64,000 nucleotides of DNA from Streptomyces sp. DSM 110735 (GCF_016482685.1 NZ_JACYHF010000022.1:37442-101441), one strand, 5' to 3'; shown: positions 34,553-43,294, numbered from the stretch's first letter. Program-made: numbers and translations. The notes: a model not told the origin generated them from the sequence alone.

Positions 34553-35959
34553 ATGGCTCTGCACAAAGGTTCCGGCAAACGCGACGAGCGGAAGGTGTCG
34601 GTCAACCCGTTCTTCGGCGAGGCGAACCCCGTCAGCGGGATGACCGAGGCGCCGCCCACGCACCGCCTGCCGGACACCCCGCTGCCGCCCACCACCGCCT
34701 ATCAGCTCGTGCACGACGAGCTGATGCTCGACGGCAACGCGCGGCTGAACCTCGCCACCTTCGTCACCACCTGGATGGAGCCGCAGGCCGGGGTGCTGAT
34801 GGCGGAGTGCGCCGACAAGAACATGATCGACAAGGACGAGTACCCGCGCACCGCCGAGCTGGAGCGGCGCTGTGTGGCCATGCTGGCCGAGCTGTGGAAC
34901 GCGCCCGACCCCTCGTCCGTCATCGGCTGCTCCACCACCGGCTCCAGCGAGGCGTGCATGCTCGCCGGACTCGCCCTCAAGCGGCGCTGGTCCAAGAAGA
35001 ACGCCGACCGCTATCCGGGCGCGCGCCCCAATCTCGTCATGGGCGTCAACGTCCAGGTGTGCTGGGACAAGTTCTGCGACTTCTGGGAGGTCGAGGCGCG
35101 CACCGTCCCCATGGAGGGCGACCGCTTCCATCTCTCCCCGCGCGAGGCGGCGGCGCTGTGCGACGAGAACACCATCGGGGTCGTGGGCGTCCTCGGCTCC
35201 ACCTTCGACGGCTCCTACGAACCGATCGCCGAGCTGTGCGCCGAACTGGACGCCCTCCAGGAGCGCACCGGGCTCGACGTCCCGGTCCACGTCGACGGCG
35301 CCTCCGGCGCCATGATCGCCCCGTTCCTCGACCCCGACCTGGAGTGGGACTTCCGGCTGCCGCGCGTCGCCTCCATCAACACCTCCGGCCACAAGTACGG
35401 ACTCGTCTACCCCGGGGTCGGCTGGGCCCTGTGGCGCGATGCCGAGGCGCTGCCGGAGGAGCTGGTCTTCCGGGTGAACTACCTCGGCGGCGACATGCCC
35501 ACCTTCGCCCTCAACTTCTCCCGGCCCGGCGCGCAGGTGGTCGCGCAGTACTACATGTTCCTGCGCCTGGGTCGCGAGGGCTATCGCGCGGTCCAGCAGT
35601 CCACCCGCGACGTCGCCCGCCATCTGGCGGACCGCGTCGAGGCGTTGGGCGACTTCCGGCTCCTCACCCGGGGCGACCAGCTTCCCGTGTTCGCGTTCAC
35701 CACCGCCGACCACATCACGTCGTACGACGTGTTCGACGTCTCCCGGCGGATGCGCGAGCACGGCTGGCTGGTCCCGGCGTACACCTTCCCGCCCGACCGG
35801 GAGGACCTGTCGGTGCTGCGGGTGGTCTGCCGCAACGGCTTCTCCCACGACCTCGCGGACCTGTTCCTGGCGGACCTGGCGCGCGAACTGCCCGGACTGC
35901 GGCGGCAGGAGCGCCCCTCGACGCGGGACAAGGGGGCGGCGACGGGGTTCCATCACTGA
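34553..35959 (+). CDS. gadB: Glutamate decarboxylase
   Basis: PLP enzyme converting glutamate to GABA and CO2 with uptake of a proton. The 468-residue protein follows E. coli GadB closely: LNLATFVTTWMEPQAG, GSSEACMLAGLALKRRW, the VHVDGASGAMIAPF Asp and the Schiff-base Lys281 in SINTSGHKYGLVYPGVGW. It ends TGFHH, so a penultimate His is kept, as in E. coli GadB where His465 locks the enzyme at neutral pH. ATG 34553 begins the conserved N-terminus, with GGAGG upstream. Likely co-transcribed with the ClC gene. No GadC-type antiporter is in the window. Confidence 0.95.
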   Translation: MALHKGSGKRDERKVSVNPFFGEANPVSGMTEAPPTHRLPDTPLPPTTAYQLVHDELMLDGNARLNLATFVTTWMEPQAGVLMAECADKNMIDKDEYPRTAELERRCVAMLAELWNAPDPSSVIGCSTTGSSEACMLAGLALKRRWSKKNADRYPGARPNLVMGVNVQVCWDKFCDFWEVEARTVPMEGDRFHLSPREAAALCDENTIGVVGVLGSTFDGSYEPIAELCAELDALQERTGLDVPVHVDGASGAMIAPFLDPDLEWDFRLPRVASINTSGHKYGLVYPGVGWALWRDAEALPEELVFRVNYLGGDMPTFALNFSRPGAQVVAQYYMFLRLGREGYRAVQQSTRDVARHLADRVEALGDFRLLTRGDQLPVFAFTTADHITSYDVFDVSRRMREHGWLVPAYTFPPDREDLSVLRVVCRNGFSHDLADLFLADLARELPGLRRQERPSTRDKGAATGFHH

Positions 35960-36023
35960 CGGGGGGTCCGTCGCTGCGGGTCCCGTCAGGGGCGGCGGGG
36001 TCGGGACGGGTGCCGTCCGGCGG

Positions 36024-36581
36024 TCACCCGGTCGCCTGTTCCGCCTGCTGCCGCTCCAGGGCGACCAGTTCGAAGGCCGTCTGGCCGTCGAGGGACTCGC
36101 GGACGATGTCGGCGTGGCCCGCGTGCCGGGCCGTCTCGCGGATCAGGTGCAGACACACCCAGCGCAGCGAGACGCGCTCGTCCGGCGGGAACCAGGGCGC
36201 CTCGGGCAGCGGGAAGGTGTCGTCCAGGCTCGGTGCGGAGCGGATCAGCTTCTCCGTGTCGGCGGCGACCTCCTCCCAGTACGCGAGCCGGGAGGCGACC
36301 GTCTCGCCCTCCAGCAACTGGAAGCACTCGTGCCAGTTGGACTCGTCCCGGTGGATCGCGGGCGGCTCCTGGCGGGCCCGGGCGATCCAGCTCTGCTCGA
36401 CCTCCACGACGTGCTTGAGCAGCCCGCCGAGCGACAGCTCGCTCGCGCTCGGCCGGGAGCGCGCCTGCTCCTCGGTCAGCCCCAGCACCGCCCGGCGGAT
36501 GCCGCCGCGCTGCTCCTCCAGGAACGCGAGGAGTGCCCCGCGCTCGTCGCCCGCCGCTTCGGCTCGTACGTGCGTGACCAT
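36024..36581 (-). CDS. DinB-family (DUF664) protein
   Basis: A 185-residue four-helix DinB/DUF664 protein. Metal-site histidines are seen in SLGGLLKHVVEVEQSW and CLHLIRETARHAGHADIVRE; the W-rich middle and NWHECF are family-typical. Actinomycete members include mycothiol-dependent enzymes and many of unknown function. ATG 36581 with GAAGGG upstream. It lies between gadB (convergent) and the aldehyde dehydrogenase (same strand, 160 bases upstream). No substrate can be named. Confidence 0.87.
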   Translation of the reverse strand: MVTHVRAEAAGDERGALLAFLEEQRGGIRRAVLGLTEEQARSRPSASELSLGGLLKHVVEVEQSWIARARQEPPAIHRDESNWHECFQLLEGETVASRLAYWEEVAADTEKLIRSAPSLDDTFPLPEAPWFPPDERVSLRWVCLHLIRETARHAGHADIVRESLDGQTAFELVALERQQAEQATG

Positions 36582-36692
36582 GGTCGTCCGCCCTTCTCCG
36601 GGTCTGTTGCCCTGACACGGAAGACGCTACGGACCATCGAGGTCAGATCCTGTCCTCGATGGTCCGTGGCGTGGTGTCGTATCGGCGTCGTG

Positions 36693-36738
36693 TCGTATCG
36701 GCCGGAGGTGCCGGTTCGTATCGGCCGGAGGTGCCGGT
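36693..36738. repeat. 23-bp perfect tandem duplication downstream of the aldehyde dehydrogenase
   Basis: Two identical head-to-tail copies (36693-36715, 36716-36738) 5 bases beyond the dehydrogenase stop; a related GTGTCGTATCGGC also occurs at 36674-36686 and 36690-36702. Noncoding. Confidence 0.9.
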
Positions 36739-36742
36739 CGGC

Positions 36743-38203
36743 TCAGAACGGGAAGCCGCTGCGCCCGTGCTGGACCGAGATCCACTTGGTGGTGGTGAAC
36801 GCCTCCAGGGTGGTCTCGCCGTTGAGCCGTCCGAGACCCGAGTGCTTCTCGCCGCCGAAGGGCACCAGCGGCTCGTCGTGCACGGTGCCGTCGTTCACGT
36901 GGAACATCCCGGTGTCGATGCGCCGCGCGAAGGCCACGCCGCGCTCGATGTCCCCGGTGTGGACCGCGCCGCTGAGCCCGTACGGCGTGTGGTTGACGAG
37001 GCGGACCGCCTCCTCCTCGCCGTCGAACGGCACCAGGAAGACGACCGGACCGAAGACCTCCTGCCGCAGCAGGGGCGAGCCTTCGGGCAGACCGGTGAGG
37101 ACGCTGGGCGCGACCAGGTTGCCCTCGACGGTGCCGCGCACGAGAGCCGTGCCGCCCTCGGCGAGAGCCTGCTCGACCACCTGGGAAAGGGAGTTCGCCT
37201 GGGCGGAGTTGATGACCGGACCGATGACGGTGCCGGGGTCGCGCGGGTCGCCCACCGGCAGCGAACGGACCTTGGCGACGAACTTCTCGGTGAACTCCTC
37301 GGCCACCGAGCGGTCCACGAGCACCCGGTTGGCCGCCATGCAGACCTGGCCCTGGTGCACGAACCGGCTGAAGACCGCCGCGTCCACCGCGTAGTCGAGG
37401 TCGGCGTCGTCCAGGACCACCAGGGCGCTGTTGCCGCCGAGTTCGAGCACCGCGCGCTTGAAGTGGGCGGCGCAGACGGTCGCCACGTGACGCCCTGTCT
37501 TGTCGGAGCCGGTGAAGGAGATGACCCGGGGCACGGGGTGCTCGATGAAGGCGTCCCCGATCTCCGCGATGTCGGTGACGACGACGTTGAGCAGTCCGCC
37601 GGGCAGCCCCGCGTCCTCGAAGAGCTTCGCGATCAGGGTGCCGCCCGCGACGGGGGTGTTCTGGTGCGGCTTGAGGACGACGCCGTTGCCGAGCGCGAGC
37701 GCGGGGGCGACCGACTTGATCGACAGCAGGAAGGGGAAGTTGAAGGGGCTGATCACGCCCACGACGCCCACCGGCTCCCGGTAGACGCGGTTCTCCTTGC
37801 CGTCCGCCGGGGAGGGCAGGATCTTCCCCTCGGGGCGCAGCGCCAGGTGGATCGACTCGCGCAGGAACTCCTTGGCGAGGTGCAGCTCGAAGCCCGCCTT
37901 CACCCGGGTGCCGCCGAGTTCCGCGACGATCAGCTCGGCGATCTCCTCCTCGCGCTCCTCGATCAGCGCGAGCGCCCGCTCGAACACCGCGCGGCGGGTG
38001 TAGGCGTTGGTCGCCGCCCACTTCTTCTGCGCGCGTTCGGCGGCGCGGTAGGCGTCGTCGACCTCCTCGACGGTGGCGACCGTGATCGACGCCAGCTTCT
38101 CGTCGTCGTAGGGGTTGAAGTCGATGACGTCCCAGGAGCCGCTCCCCGTACGCCATTCACCGTCGATGTACTGCTGGGCCAGTTCCTCGAAATAGGACGC
38201 CAT
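36743..38203 (-). CDS. Aldehyde dehydrogenase (benzaldehyde/vanillin dehydrogenase-like)
   Basis: A 486-residue NAD(P)-dependent aldehyde dehydrogenase: VGVISPFNFPFLLSIKSVAPALALGNGVVLKPHQNTPV (cofactor binding), FTGSDKTGRHV, general base Glu254 in AVLELGGNSALVVLDDAD, nucleophile Cys288 in FVHQGQVCMAANRVLV, and VFGPVVFLVPFDGEEEAVRLVN. The FVHQGQVCMAANR context resembles the benzaldehyde/vanillin subgroup, but the physiological aldehyde is not evident. ATG 38203 has GAGGG upstream. Probably monocistronic. Confidence 0.93.
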   Translation of the reverse strand: MASYFEELAQQYIDGEWRTGSGSWDVIDFNPYDDEKLASITVATVEEVDDAYRAAERAQKKWAATNAYTRRAVFERALALIEEREEEIAELIVAELGGTRVKAGFELHLAKEFLRESIHLALRPEGKILPSPADGKENRVYREPVGVVGVISPFNFPFLLSIKSVAPALALGNGVVLKPHQNTPVAGGTLIAKLFEDAGLPGGLLNVVVTDIAEIGDAFIEHPVPRVISFTGSDKTGRHVATVCAAHFKRAVLELGGNSALVVLDDADLDYAVDAAVFSRFVHQGQVCMAANRVLVDRSVAEEFTEKFVAKVRSLPVGDPRDPGTVIGPVINSAQANSLSQVVEQALAEGGTALVRGTVEGNLVAPSVLTGLPEGSPLLRQEVFGPVVFLVPFDGEEEAVRLVNHTPYGLSGAVHTGDIERGVAFARRIDTGMFHVNDGTVHDEPLVPFGGEKHSGLGRLNGETTLEAFTTTKWISVQHGRSGFPF

Positions 38204-38318
38204 GTGATCCCTCACTCGCTAGCGGACGACACTGCCACGCCGGGTTCTGATCACAGGCAATCGTACTGACGCGGCACGCGGCACGGAGACCCGCGGGTGC
38301 CTCAACAGCCGCTTTCCG

Positions 38319-39188
38319 TCAGGTGAGTTGAAGGATTCCCCGGAGGATGTCACGGCTCTCCGCCGGTCCGGGGCTGTCCTGCTGGAGCTCCTTGAGCGCC
38401 TGCTCGTACTGGATGACGTCCTCGCGCTTGTCGAGATAGAGCGCGCTGGTGAGCTGCTCGACGTAGACCACGTCGGACAGGTCGGACTCGGGGAAGCTGA
38501 GGAGGGTGAAGGCGCCGCTCTCCCCGGAGTGCCCGCCGAGACCGAACGGCATGACCTGGAGCCGTACGTTGGGGCGCTCGGAGACCTCGATCAGGTGCTT
38601 CAACTGCCCGCGCATGACCTCGCGGTCGCCGTACGGGCGGCGCAGCGCCGCCTCGTCCAGGACGATGTGGAACTCGGGGGCGCCGTCCGGGTCGTCGGCG
38701 AGCAGATGCTTCTGCCGCTCCAGGCGCAGGGCGACCCGGCGCTCCACGTCGGCGGTGCTCGCGCCCTTCATGCCGCGCCGGACCACCGCGCGCGCGTACT
38801 CCTCGGTCTGGAGCAGACCGTGCACGAACTGGACCTCGTAGACCCGGATGAGGTGGGCGGCGCCCTCCAGACCGACGTAGGTGGGGAACCAACTGGGCAG
38901 CACGTCGGTGTAACTGTGCCACCAGCCCGCCACGTTGGCCTCCCGGGCGAGGGAGAGCAGCGATTCGCGCTCCGCCTCTTCGTCGACGCCGTAGAGCGTC
39001 AACAGGTCTTCGACGTCCCTGGTCTTGAAGCTCACGCGGCCGAGCTCCATCCGGCTGATCTTGGACTCGGAGGCGCGGATCGAGTACCCCGCCGCCTCGC
39101 GCGTGATGCCCCGCGCCTCCCGCAGCCGCCTGAGTTGCGAGCCGAGCAGCATCCGCCGCACCACCGATCCGGGCTCTCCCGCGCTCAC
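38319..39188 (-). CDS. XRE-family helix-turn-helix regulator with DUF5753 (WhiJ-like)
   Basis: A 289-residue protein. The N-terminal XRE helix-turn-helix (LLGSQLRRLREARGITREAAGYSIRASESKISRMELGRVSFKTRDVEDLLTLYGV, residues ~14-68) is followed by the DUF5753 (Scr1-like) domain (IRVYEVQFVHGLLQTEEYARAVVRRG ... YVEQLTSALYLDKREDVIQYEQALKEL). This is the regulator type of the WhiJ family, which in Streptomyces occurs with a small DUF397 protein and often an AbaA-like ATP-binding protein; both follow here. Likely role is developmental or antibiotic regulation. GTG start at 39188. Confidence 0.92.
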   Translation of the reverse strand: MSAGEPGSVVRRMLLGSQLRRLREARGITREAAGYSIRASESKISRMELGRVSFKTRDVEDLLTLYGVDEEAERESLLSLAREANVAGWWHSYTDVLPSWFPTYVGLEGAAHLIRVYEVQFVHGLLQTEEYARAVVRRGMKGASTADVERRVALRLERQKHLLADDPDGAPEFHIVLDEAALRRPYGDREVMRGQLKHLIEVSERPNVRLQVMPFGLGGHSGESGAFTLLSFPESDLSDVVYVEQLTSALYLDKREDVIQYEQALKELQQDSPGPAESRDILRGILQLT

Positions 39189-39380
39189 TTCGCCAGCCTC
39201 CCCAACCGTCTTCAGATGCCGCAGTCTGCCACTAAAACACTTCGAGCAGTACTCGTTCGGTTACAGAAACGGAAAGAGGTCAACCGTTTCTCCTATGCCA
39301 GGGTCACGGTCCTGGACCGAAGTTGGGCCCAAGATGGCGGAAAAAATGGCCAAGAAGCGGTACGCGCGGGCGCAATTCGG

Positions 39381-39412
39381 CCGCGTGCACGTGCATCTGC
39401 CCTTGCATCTGC
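39381..39412 (-). promoter_or_regulatory. Conserved 32-bp motif, copy 1 (upstream of the ATP-binding protein gene)
   Basis: Read on the minus strand: GCAGATG-N5-GCAGATGCACGTGC-R-CGCGG. 28 of 32 bases match the copy at 40449-40480. Two GCAGATG half-sites lie 12 bases apart and a GCACGTGC palindrome adjoins. It is 74 bases before the ATP-binding gene and about 190 before the XRE gene. Confidence 0.8.
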
Positions 39413-39485
39413 TGTGCGCATCCGAAACCATGGGGCCGCGCCACCGCTGCATCGCAACGACCGCGAATTCCCGGGAGTGCCTCGC

Positions 39486-40004
39486 ATGGGAACGAATGGA
39501 TCGACCATGCTCAAGCCGTTACGGCAGGGCCTTCCCCCACTGGACCCCGGCGCCGTCTCCGAGGCAGCCTCCTGCGCCCTGCCCGCCCGCTACGAAGCGG
39601 TGCGCGAGGCGCGGCGCTTCACCCGGGCCACCCTGGAGCCCTGGGACGTGGGCGAGCGCTCCGAGGACATCGCGCTCGTCGTCTCCGAACTCGTCACCAA
39701 CGCGCTGCGGCACGCCCTGCCCGGCGAGGGCGTGGACGGGAGCGCGGACGGCGCCGCCGGTGCCTCGCCGGTGCGGCTGCATCTGATGCGCTGGCCGGGG
39801 CGGCTGGTGTGCGCGGTGCGCGACCCCAGCCACGACACCCCGGTACCCCGCGAGTCCGACGACTTCTCCGCCGAGTCGGGGCGGGGGCTGTTCCTCGTGG
39901 ACTCCTTCGCGGACGGCTGGGGCTGGCATCCGCTGGCGGGCGCGCTGAACGGCAAGATGGTGTGGGCGCTGTTCCTGCTGCACGCGGGTGAGCCGGCGGA
40001 CTGA
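39486..40004 (+). CDS. ATP-binding (HATPase_c) regulatory protein, AbaA/anti-sigma-like
   Basis: A 172-residue GHKL-type ATP-binding protein: FTRATLEPWDVGERSEDIALVVSELVTNALRHALP (N-box ELVTNA), CAVRDPSHDTP (G1) and ESGRGLFLVDSFADGWGW (G2). It is the single-domain, RsbW/SpoIIAB-like type that in Streptomyces often sits beside WhiJ-type regulators and DUF397 proteins. It may be an anti-sigma kinase or partner of the regulator. ATG 39486 has GGGAG 9 bases upstream; an ATG at 39507 is possible. Convergent with the DUF397 gene. Confidence 0.9.
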   Translation: MGTNGSTMLKPLRQGLPPLDPGAVSEAASCALPARYEAVREARRFTRATLEPWDVGERSEDIALVVSELVTNALRHALPGEGVDGSADGAAGASPVRLHLMRWPGRLVCAVRDPSHDTPVPRESDDFSAESGRGLFLVDSFADGWGWHPLAGALNGKMVWALFLLHAGEPAD

Positions 40005-40070
40005 GCGGGACCTCCGCACGCGCGCCGTCCCCGACATCGTTGCCAACGCCCGTGCCGTACGGCTGTGTTG

Positions 40071-40337
40071 TCAGCTCGCCGTCAGATGGTCGAACTCGCC
40101 GTCCTTGATGCCGAGGAGCATCGCCTCGATCTCGGCACGCGTGTAGACCAGCGCGGGTCCGTCGGGAAAGCGGGAGTTGCGGACGGCCACCTCGCCGCCG
40201 GGCAGGCGCGCGAACTCCACGCAGGATCCCTGGGAGTTGCTGTGCCTGCTCTTCTGCCAGGCCACGCCGACCAGCAGCGTGGCAGCCATGCCGTTGTACA
40301 CGTCGTACCCGTACACGCTGTCAACGTAGTGGTCCAC
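40071..40337 (-). CDS. DUF397 small protein (WhiJ-partner type)
   Basis: An 88-residue DUF397 protein: WQKSRHSNSQGSCVEFARLPGGEVAVRNSRFPDGPALVYTRAEIEAMLLGIKDGEFDHL, with the W..S..S...G.CVE and V.VR.S..P.GP....T..E signatures. Such proteins act with DUF5753-XRE regulators, probably antagonising their DNA binding. GTG 40337 (VDHYVDSVYGYDVYNGMAAT) is preferred because GGGGAG precedes it; a start 39 bases upstream is open but lacks a good site. Confidence 0.88.
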   Translation of the reverse strand: MDHYVDSVYGYDVYNGMAATLLVGVAWQKSRHSNSQGSCVEFARLPGGEVAVRNSRFPDGPALVYTRAEIEAMLLGIKDGEFDHLTAS

Positions 40338-40448
40338 AGGTCGCTCCCCGGTGGTGCACTGTCTGATGTGGCACAAAGGCCGTGGTCATTGGTGCTGTGG
40401 TCAGTAGATGCTGCGGTCAACCGACCCGGATCATAACCCTGTTCACAT

Positions 40449-40480
40449 GCAGATGAATGAGCAGATGCACGTGCGCGCGG
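40449..40480 (+). promoter_or_regulatory. Conserved 32-bp motif, copy 2 (upstream of the DUF397 gene)
   Basis: Same motif as 39381-39412 in opposite orientation, 112 bases before the DUF397 start, so the two copies flank the convergent ATP-binding/DUF397 pair symmetrically. This site lies in the only gene-free stretch over 300 bases (40338-40718). The same stretch also has a partial match CGGCCGCGTGCGC (40628-40640) and GGTAAC repeated 10 bases apart (40644-40659) about 60 bases before the lipoprotein gene. Confidence 0.8.
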
Positions 40481-40718
40481 GGTGTTCCCGCGATTACAGC
40501 TTTGACGACCGCTTTACCGAAGCCCTTCCCCGCCTGCCCGGGATACGACGGCACATGCCGCCCTGTTCACGCACCAGGAAGAGACGCACCCGGGGCCGTT
40601 CCTGTTCCGCGCCGAACCGGCCAATTCCGGCCGCGTGCGCAGGGGTAACGGCTGGTAACTTGCTGCGCGGTCCGCGGGCTCCCGCCCCGGGCGACCCGCT
40701 ACGGCTTGGGAGCGTGAC

Positions 40719-41282
40719 GTGACTGGGGCTACGGCTACGGCGAGGGGCAAGGGTACGGGCAGGCGCGCGGCGCGCGTGCGGTGCGGTGCGGCGGCGGCCG
40801 GGGTGATCGGCGCGCTGGTGCTGAGCGGGTGCGGCGGGGGTGACGGGGGCGACGGCTCCTCGGACGGCTCTTCCACGGCGAGCGCGGCGCCCACGGCTTC
40901 GGGTTCCGCGACCGACGGCGGCTCCGGGGGCGGTACGGGCGGTACCGGTGGTGCCGTCTCGGAGATCCAGGGCAGTTGGATCACCACCAGCGGCGGCAAG
41001 ATCGTGGCGCTGGTGATCACGGGCAAGCAGGCGGGGCTCTTCGCGACCGGCGGCGCGGTGTGCAGCGGCACGGCGGGCGAGGAGTCGGACATGCGGATGA
41101 TCCGCCTCACCTGCAAGGGCGACTCCGAGCACCGGACCACGGGGATGGTCGACTCGGCGAACAAGAACTCCCTGAAGATCACCTGGTCGGGGCGGCCGGG
41201 GAAGGAGACGTACACGAAGGCGGAGGGCGGGACGCTGCCGTCGGGACTGCCGTCGGGGCTGCCTTCGGGACTGGGGCAGTAG
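40719..41282 (+). CDS. Secreted lipoprotein of unknown function
   Basis: A 187-residue lipoprotein. An Arg-rich n-region and hydrophobic AAAAGVIGALVLSGC end in lipobox LSGC (Cys38), followed by a long Gly/Ser/Thr linker and a ~95-residue domain (IQGSWITTSGGKIVALVITGKQAGLFATGG ... WSGRPGKETYTKAEGG) that looks like a small beta-barrel. The C-terminus is a LPSG repeat (LPSGLPSGLPSG). GTG 40719 has GGGAG upstream. No family name recognised; similar proteins are frequent in Streptomyces. Confidence 0.8.
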   Translation: MTGATATARGKGTGRRAARVRCGAAAAGVIGALVLSGCGGGDGGDGSSDGSSTASAAPTASGSATDGGSGGGTGGTGGAVSEIQGSWITTSGGKIVALVITGKQAGLFATGGAVCSGTAGEESDMRMIRLTCKGDSEHRTTGMVDSANKNSLKITWSGRPGKETYTKAEGGTLPSGLPSGLPSGLGQ

Positions 41283-41345
41283 GGCTGCGGGGCTGAGGCA
41301 GGAAGCCTTCGGAGCGGGAGTGGCAGGGGGGCGCCTGCCGGGTGC

Positions 41346-41364
41346 GGGCGCCTTCCCGGCGCCC
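41346..41364. terminator. Short hairpin after the lipoprotein gene
   Basis: Perfect 7-bp stem GGGCGCC (41346-41352 with 41358-41364) and a 5-base loop, 63 bases past the stop, within a very GC-rich gap. Weak candidate. Confidence 0.45.
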
Positions 41365-41509
41365 GGCCATACGCGGTCCGGGCACCCCGCGCCCGGCGCG
41401 GACCCGAATCCTGCCTGAAGCGGTGAATCCGCCGGGGGCGCGTACTCGGGGTGCGCGCGCAGGGGCGATGATGCGGGGAGACCGTCACGACCCTCGATGG
41501 GACCAGTTC

Positions 41510-42037
41510 ATGCGCGCCATTCCGCTCACCCTCACCGCCCTCGCCGCCGCTCTCGCCCTGACCGCCTGCGACAACGGCGGCGGCAGCGGGACGGGCGGCT
41601 CCGAGAGCAAGGCAGGCGCGGCCTGCGCGGCCGGTTCGGTCTCGCTCCAGGTCGGCTCCGCGAGCGTCGCCCCCGCCGCCGGGGACAGCGGCCAGGTGCC
41701 GGTGAGCATCACCAACCAGAGCGCGCCCTGCGTCCTGGACCACTTCCCCGGCGTCACCCTCCACCAGGGCGGTCGCACGGAGAAGCTGCCCGTCCAGGAG
41801 GGCGCCACCGCGCAGAAGCTGAAGCTCGCCAAGGGCGACTCCGCGAGCTTCACCATCAGCTACGTGCGCGGCGCGGACGCCGGTGCCAAGGACGCGAAGG
41901 GCGCCACCGTGGAGATCACGCTGCCGGGCGGCGGCGAGCCGCAGAGCTTCCCGTGGAAGTACGGCCCGGTCGCGGCCAAGGCGGGCAAGACCACTCCGGA
42001 CGCGTCGGTCAGCGCCTTCCAGCAGGTGGGCGACTGA
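41510..42037 (+). CDS. DUF4232-type lipoprotein
   Basis: A 175-residue lipoprotein: signal MRAIPLTLTALAAALALTAC with lipobox LTAC (Cys20), a Gly/Ser linker, then a DUF4232-like domain (VSLQVGSASVAPAAGDSGQVPVSITNQSAPCVLDHFPGVTLHQGG ... ASFTISYVRG). Such domains are common in extracytoplasmic Streptomyces proteins of unknown function. ATG 41510 immediately precedes the signal; the frame is open further upstream without a signal peptide. Convergent with the DUF2786 gene. Confidence 0.85.
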   Translation: MRAIPLTLTALAAALALTACDNGGGSGTGGSESKAGAACAAGSVSLQVGSASVAPAAGDSGQVPVSITNQSAPCVLDHFPGVTLHQGGRTEKLPVQEGATAQKLKLAKGDSASFTISYVRGADAGAKDAKGATVEITLPGGGEPQSFPWKYGPVAAKAGKTTPDASVSAFQQVGD

Positions 42038-42066
42038 CGAAGCCCTCCCGGACGGGCTCCGGGTCG

Positions 42067-43182
42067 TCAGTCCAGTCGGCGCCGGGCCCGTACCTGCGCC
42101 TCGTCCGCCGCGCGGGCGCCCTCCGTCCACCCGGCGGCGTCGCTTACGCCGCGCAGCCGGGTCGTGGTGGTCTCGGGGAACAGCCGCTCCATCCGGTCGG
42201 TGACGGCTATGTCCCGGGTGGCCAGGACCGGCAGCAGGTTCTGGGTCACCTGGGTCCCGGCCGCGGCGGCGAGCCGGTCACCGACGCGGTGCGCGTAAGC
42301 CGCGAGGAACGACTGCCGGAAGGTCTTGGTGCGCTTGCGTCCGCCCGCCCGCTGCGCTGCCTCCGCCTTGGCCATCGCGTGCGTGGCCTGTACCAGCAGC
42401 GAGGTGTACAGCAGCTCGACCGCCTCCAGGTCCGCCTCGAAACCGACGACCGTGGAGAAGGCGAACGGTTCGTTCCACACCGCGCGGCAGTGGTTGGCGC
42501 GGGCGACCGCGTCGAGCAGGACCGCCTTGGCCTGTTCGTACGGCGGCTCGACGCCTATCCGGCAGGCGCCGGGGGCGTCCGGCGCGGGCGCGGCGGCGGC
42601 GAGCAGCGCCTCGTCCACGCTGTAGCGCGCCGTCAGCTCCTGCGCCTTGGCGGTCAGGGCTTCCGCCTCCTCCGGGTAGGGGGTTGCCTCGGCCTTGGCG
42701 AGCAGGGCGCGGATCCGGCCGAGCGTGCGCGACGCCTCGGGGCTCGTGGCCCGGCGGGGCTCCTCCAGCGGCTCCAGGGCGGGCAGCCGCAGCAGCAGGC
42801 GGTACAGCTCCAGGACGGCGGTGGCGTGCGAGAACCGGTCGCTTCCGCGCGCGGGGGCGGACGTGTGCTCGCTGAGGGCGTCGAGCTGCGCGGTCCAGCG
42901 GTGCCCGCGCGGGCGGTCGTCGCCCGCCTGCGCCCGGATCAGGGCGGCGACGAGCCGTATGTGGAGGTCGTCCAGCTCACGCCGTACGAGCCGCACGACG
43001 TCGGCGGGCTGCCAGCCGCGTCGCCACGCCGTGGCGACGAACTCCTCGCCGCGCCGGGCGAGTTCCGCGTCGGCGGCGGGGTCGGCGGCGAGCAGGGAGG
43101 CGCCGGTGTCGAGCCCGGAGTCGGTGTCGTCACAGAGGGCGGCACGGAAGGCGCGCTCGACGGTGCTGGCAGTGCTGGTCAC
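42067..43182 (-). CDS. DUF2786 domain protein
   Basis: A 371-residue cytoplasmic protein. The DUF2786 signature is ASRTLGRIRALLAKAEATPYPEEAEALTAKAQELTARYSVDEALL (~150-195). The N-terminal region (RGEEFVATAWRRGWQPADVVRLVRRELDDLHIRLVAALI) and the basic middle segment (GGRKRTKTFRQSFLAAYAHRVGDRL) also look family-typical. Function unknown; phage and bacterial homologues occur. GTG start. Divergent from the HTH-ClpN gene. Confidence 0.85.
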   Translation of the reverse strand: MTSTASTVERAFRAALCDDTDSGLDTGASLLAADPAADAELARRGEEFVATAWRRGWQPADVVRLVRRELDDLHIRLVAALIRAQAGDDRPRGHRWTAQLDALSEHTSAPARGSDRFSHATAVLELYRLLLRLPALEPLEEPRRATSPEASRTLGRIRALLAKAEATPYPEEAEALTAKAQELTARYSVDEALLAAAAPAPDAPGACRIGVEPPYEQAKAVLLDAVARANHCRAVWNEPFAFSTVVGFEADLEAVELLYTSLLVQATHAMAKAEAAQRAGGRKRTKTFRQSFLAAYAHRVGDRLAAAAGTQVTQNLLPVLATRDIAVTDRMERLFPETTTTRLRGVSDAAGWTEGARAADEAQVRARRRLD

Positions 43183-43294
43183 GTCGTCGATCGTGCCATG
43201 CCGGACCGACAGCCCGCCAAAAGTTGTCCACAGGCTGTGGACAGACGATTCCAGGCGACTCCTTGTCCGAAAATCCGCCGCACCTCCGAACGCG

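Noticed and set aside
36674..36738. A CRISPR array
   Set aside because: Only two head-to-tail copies without spacers; simple tandem duplication. No array was seen anywhere in the window.
40338..40718. A small gene in the gap upstream of the lipoprotein
   Set aside because: Short open frames exist but none has a ribosome site or recognisable protein features; the stretch looks regulatory.
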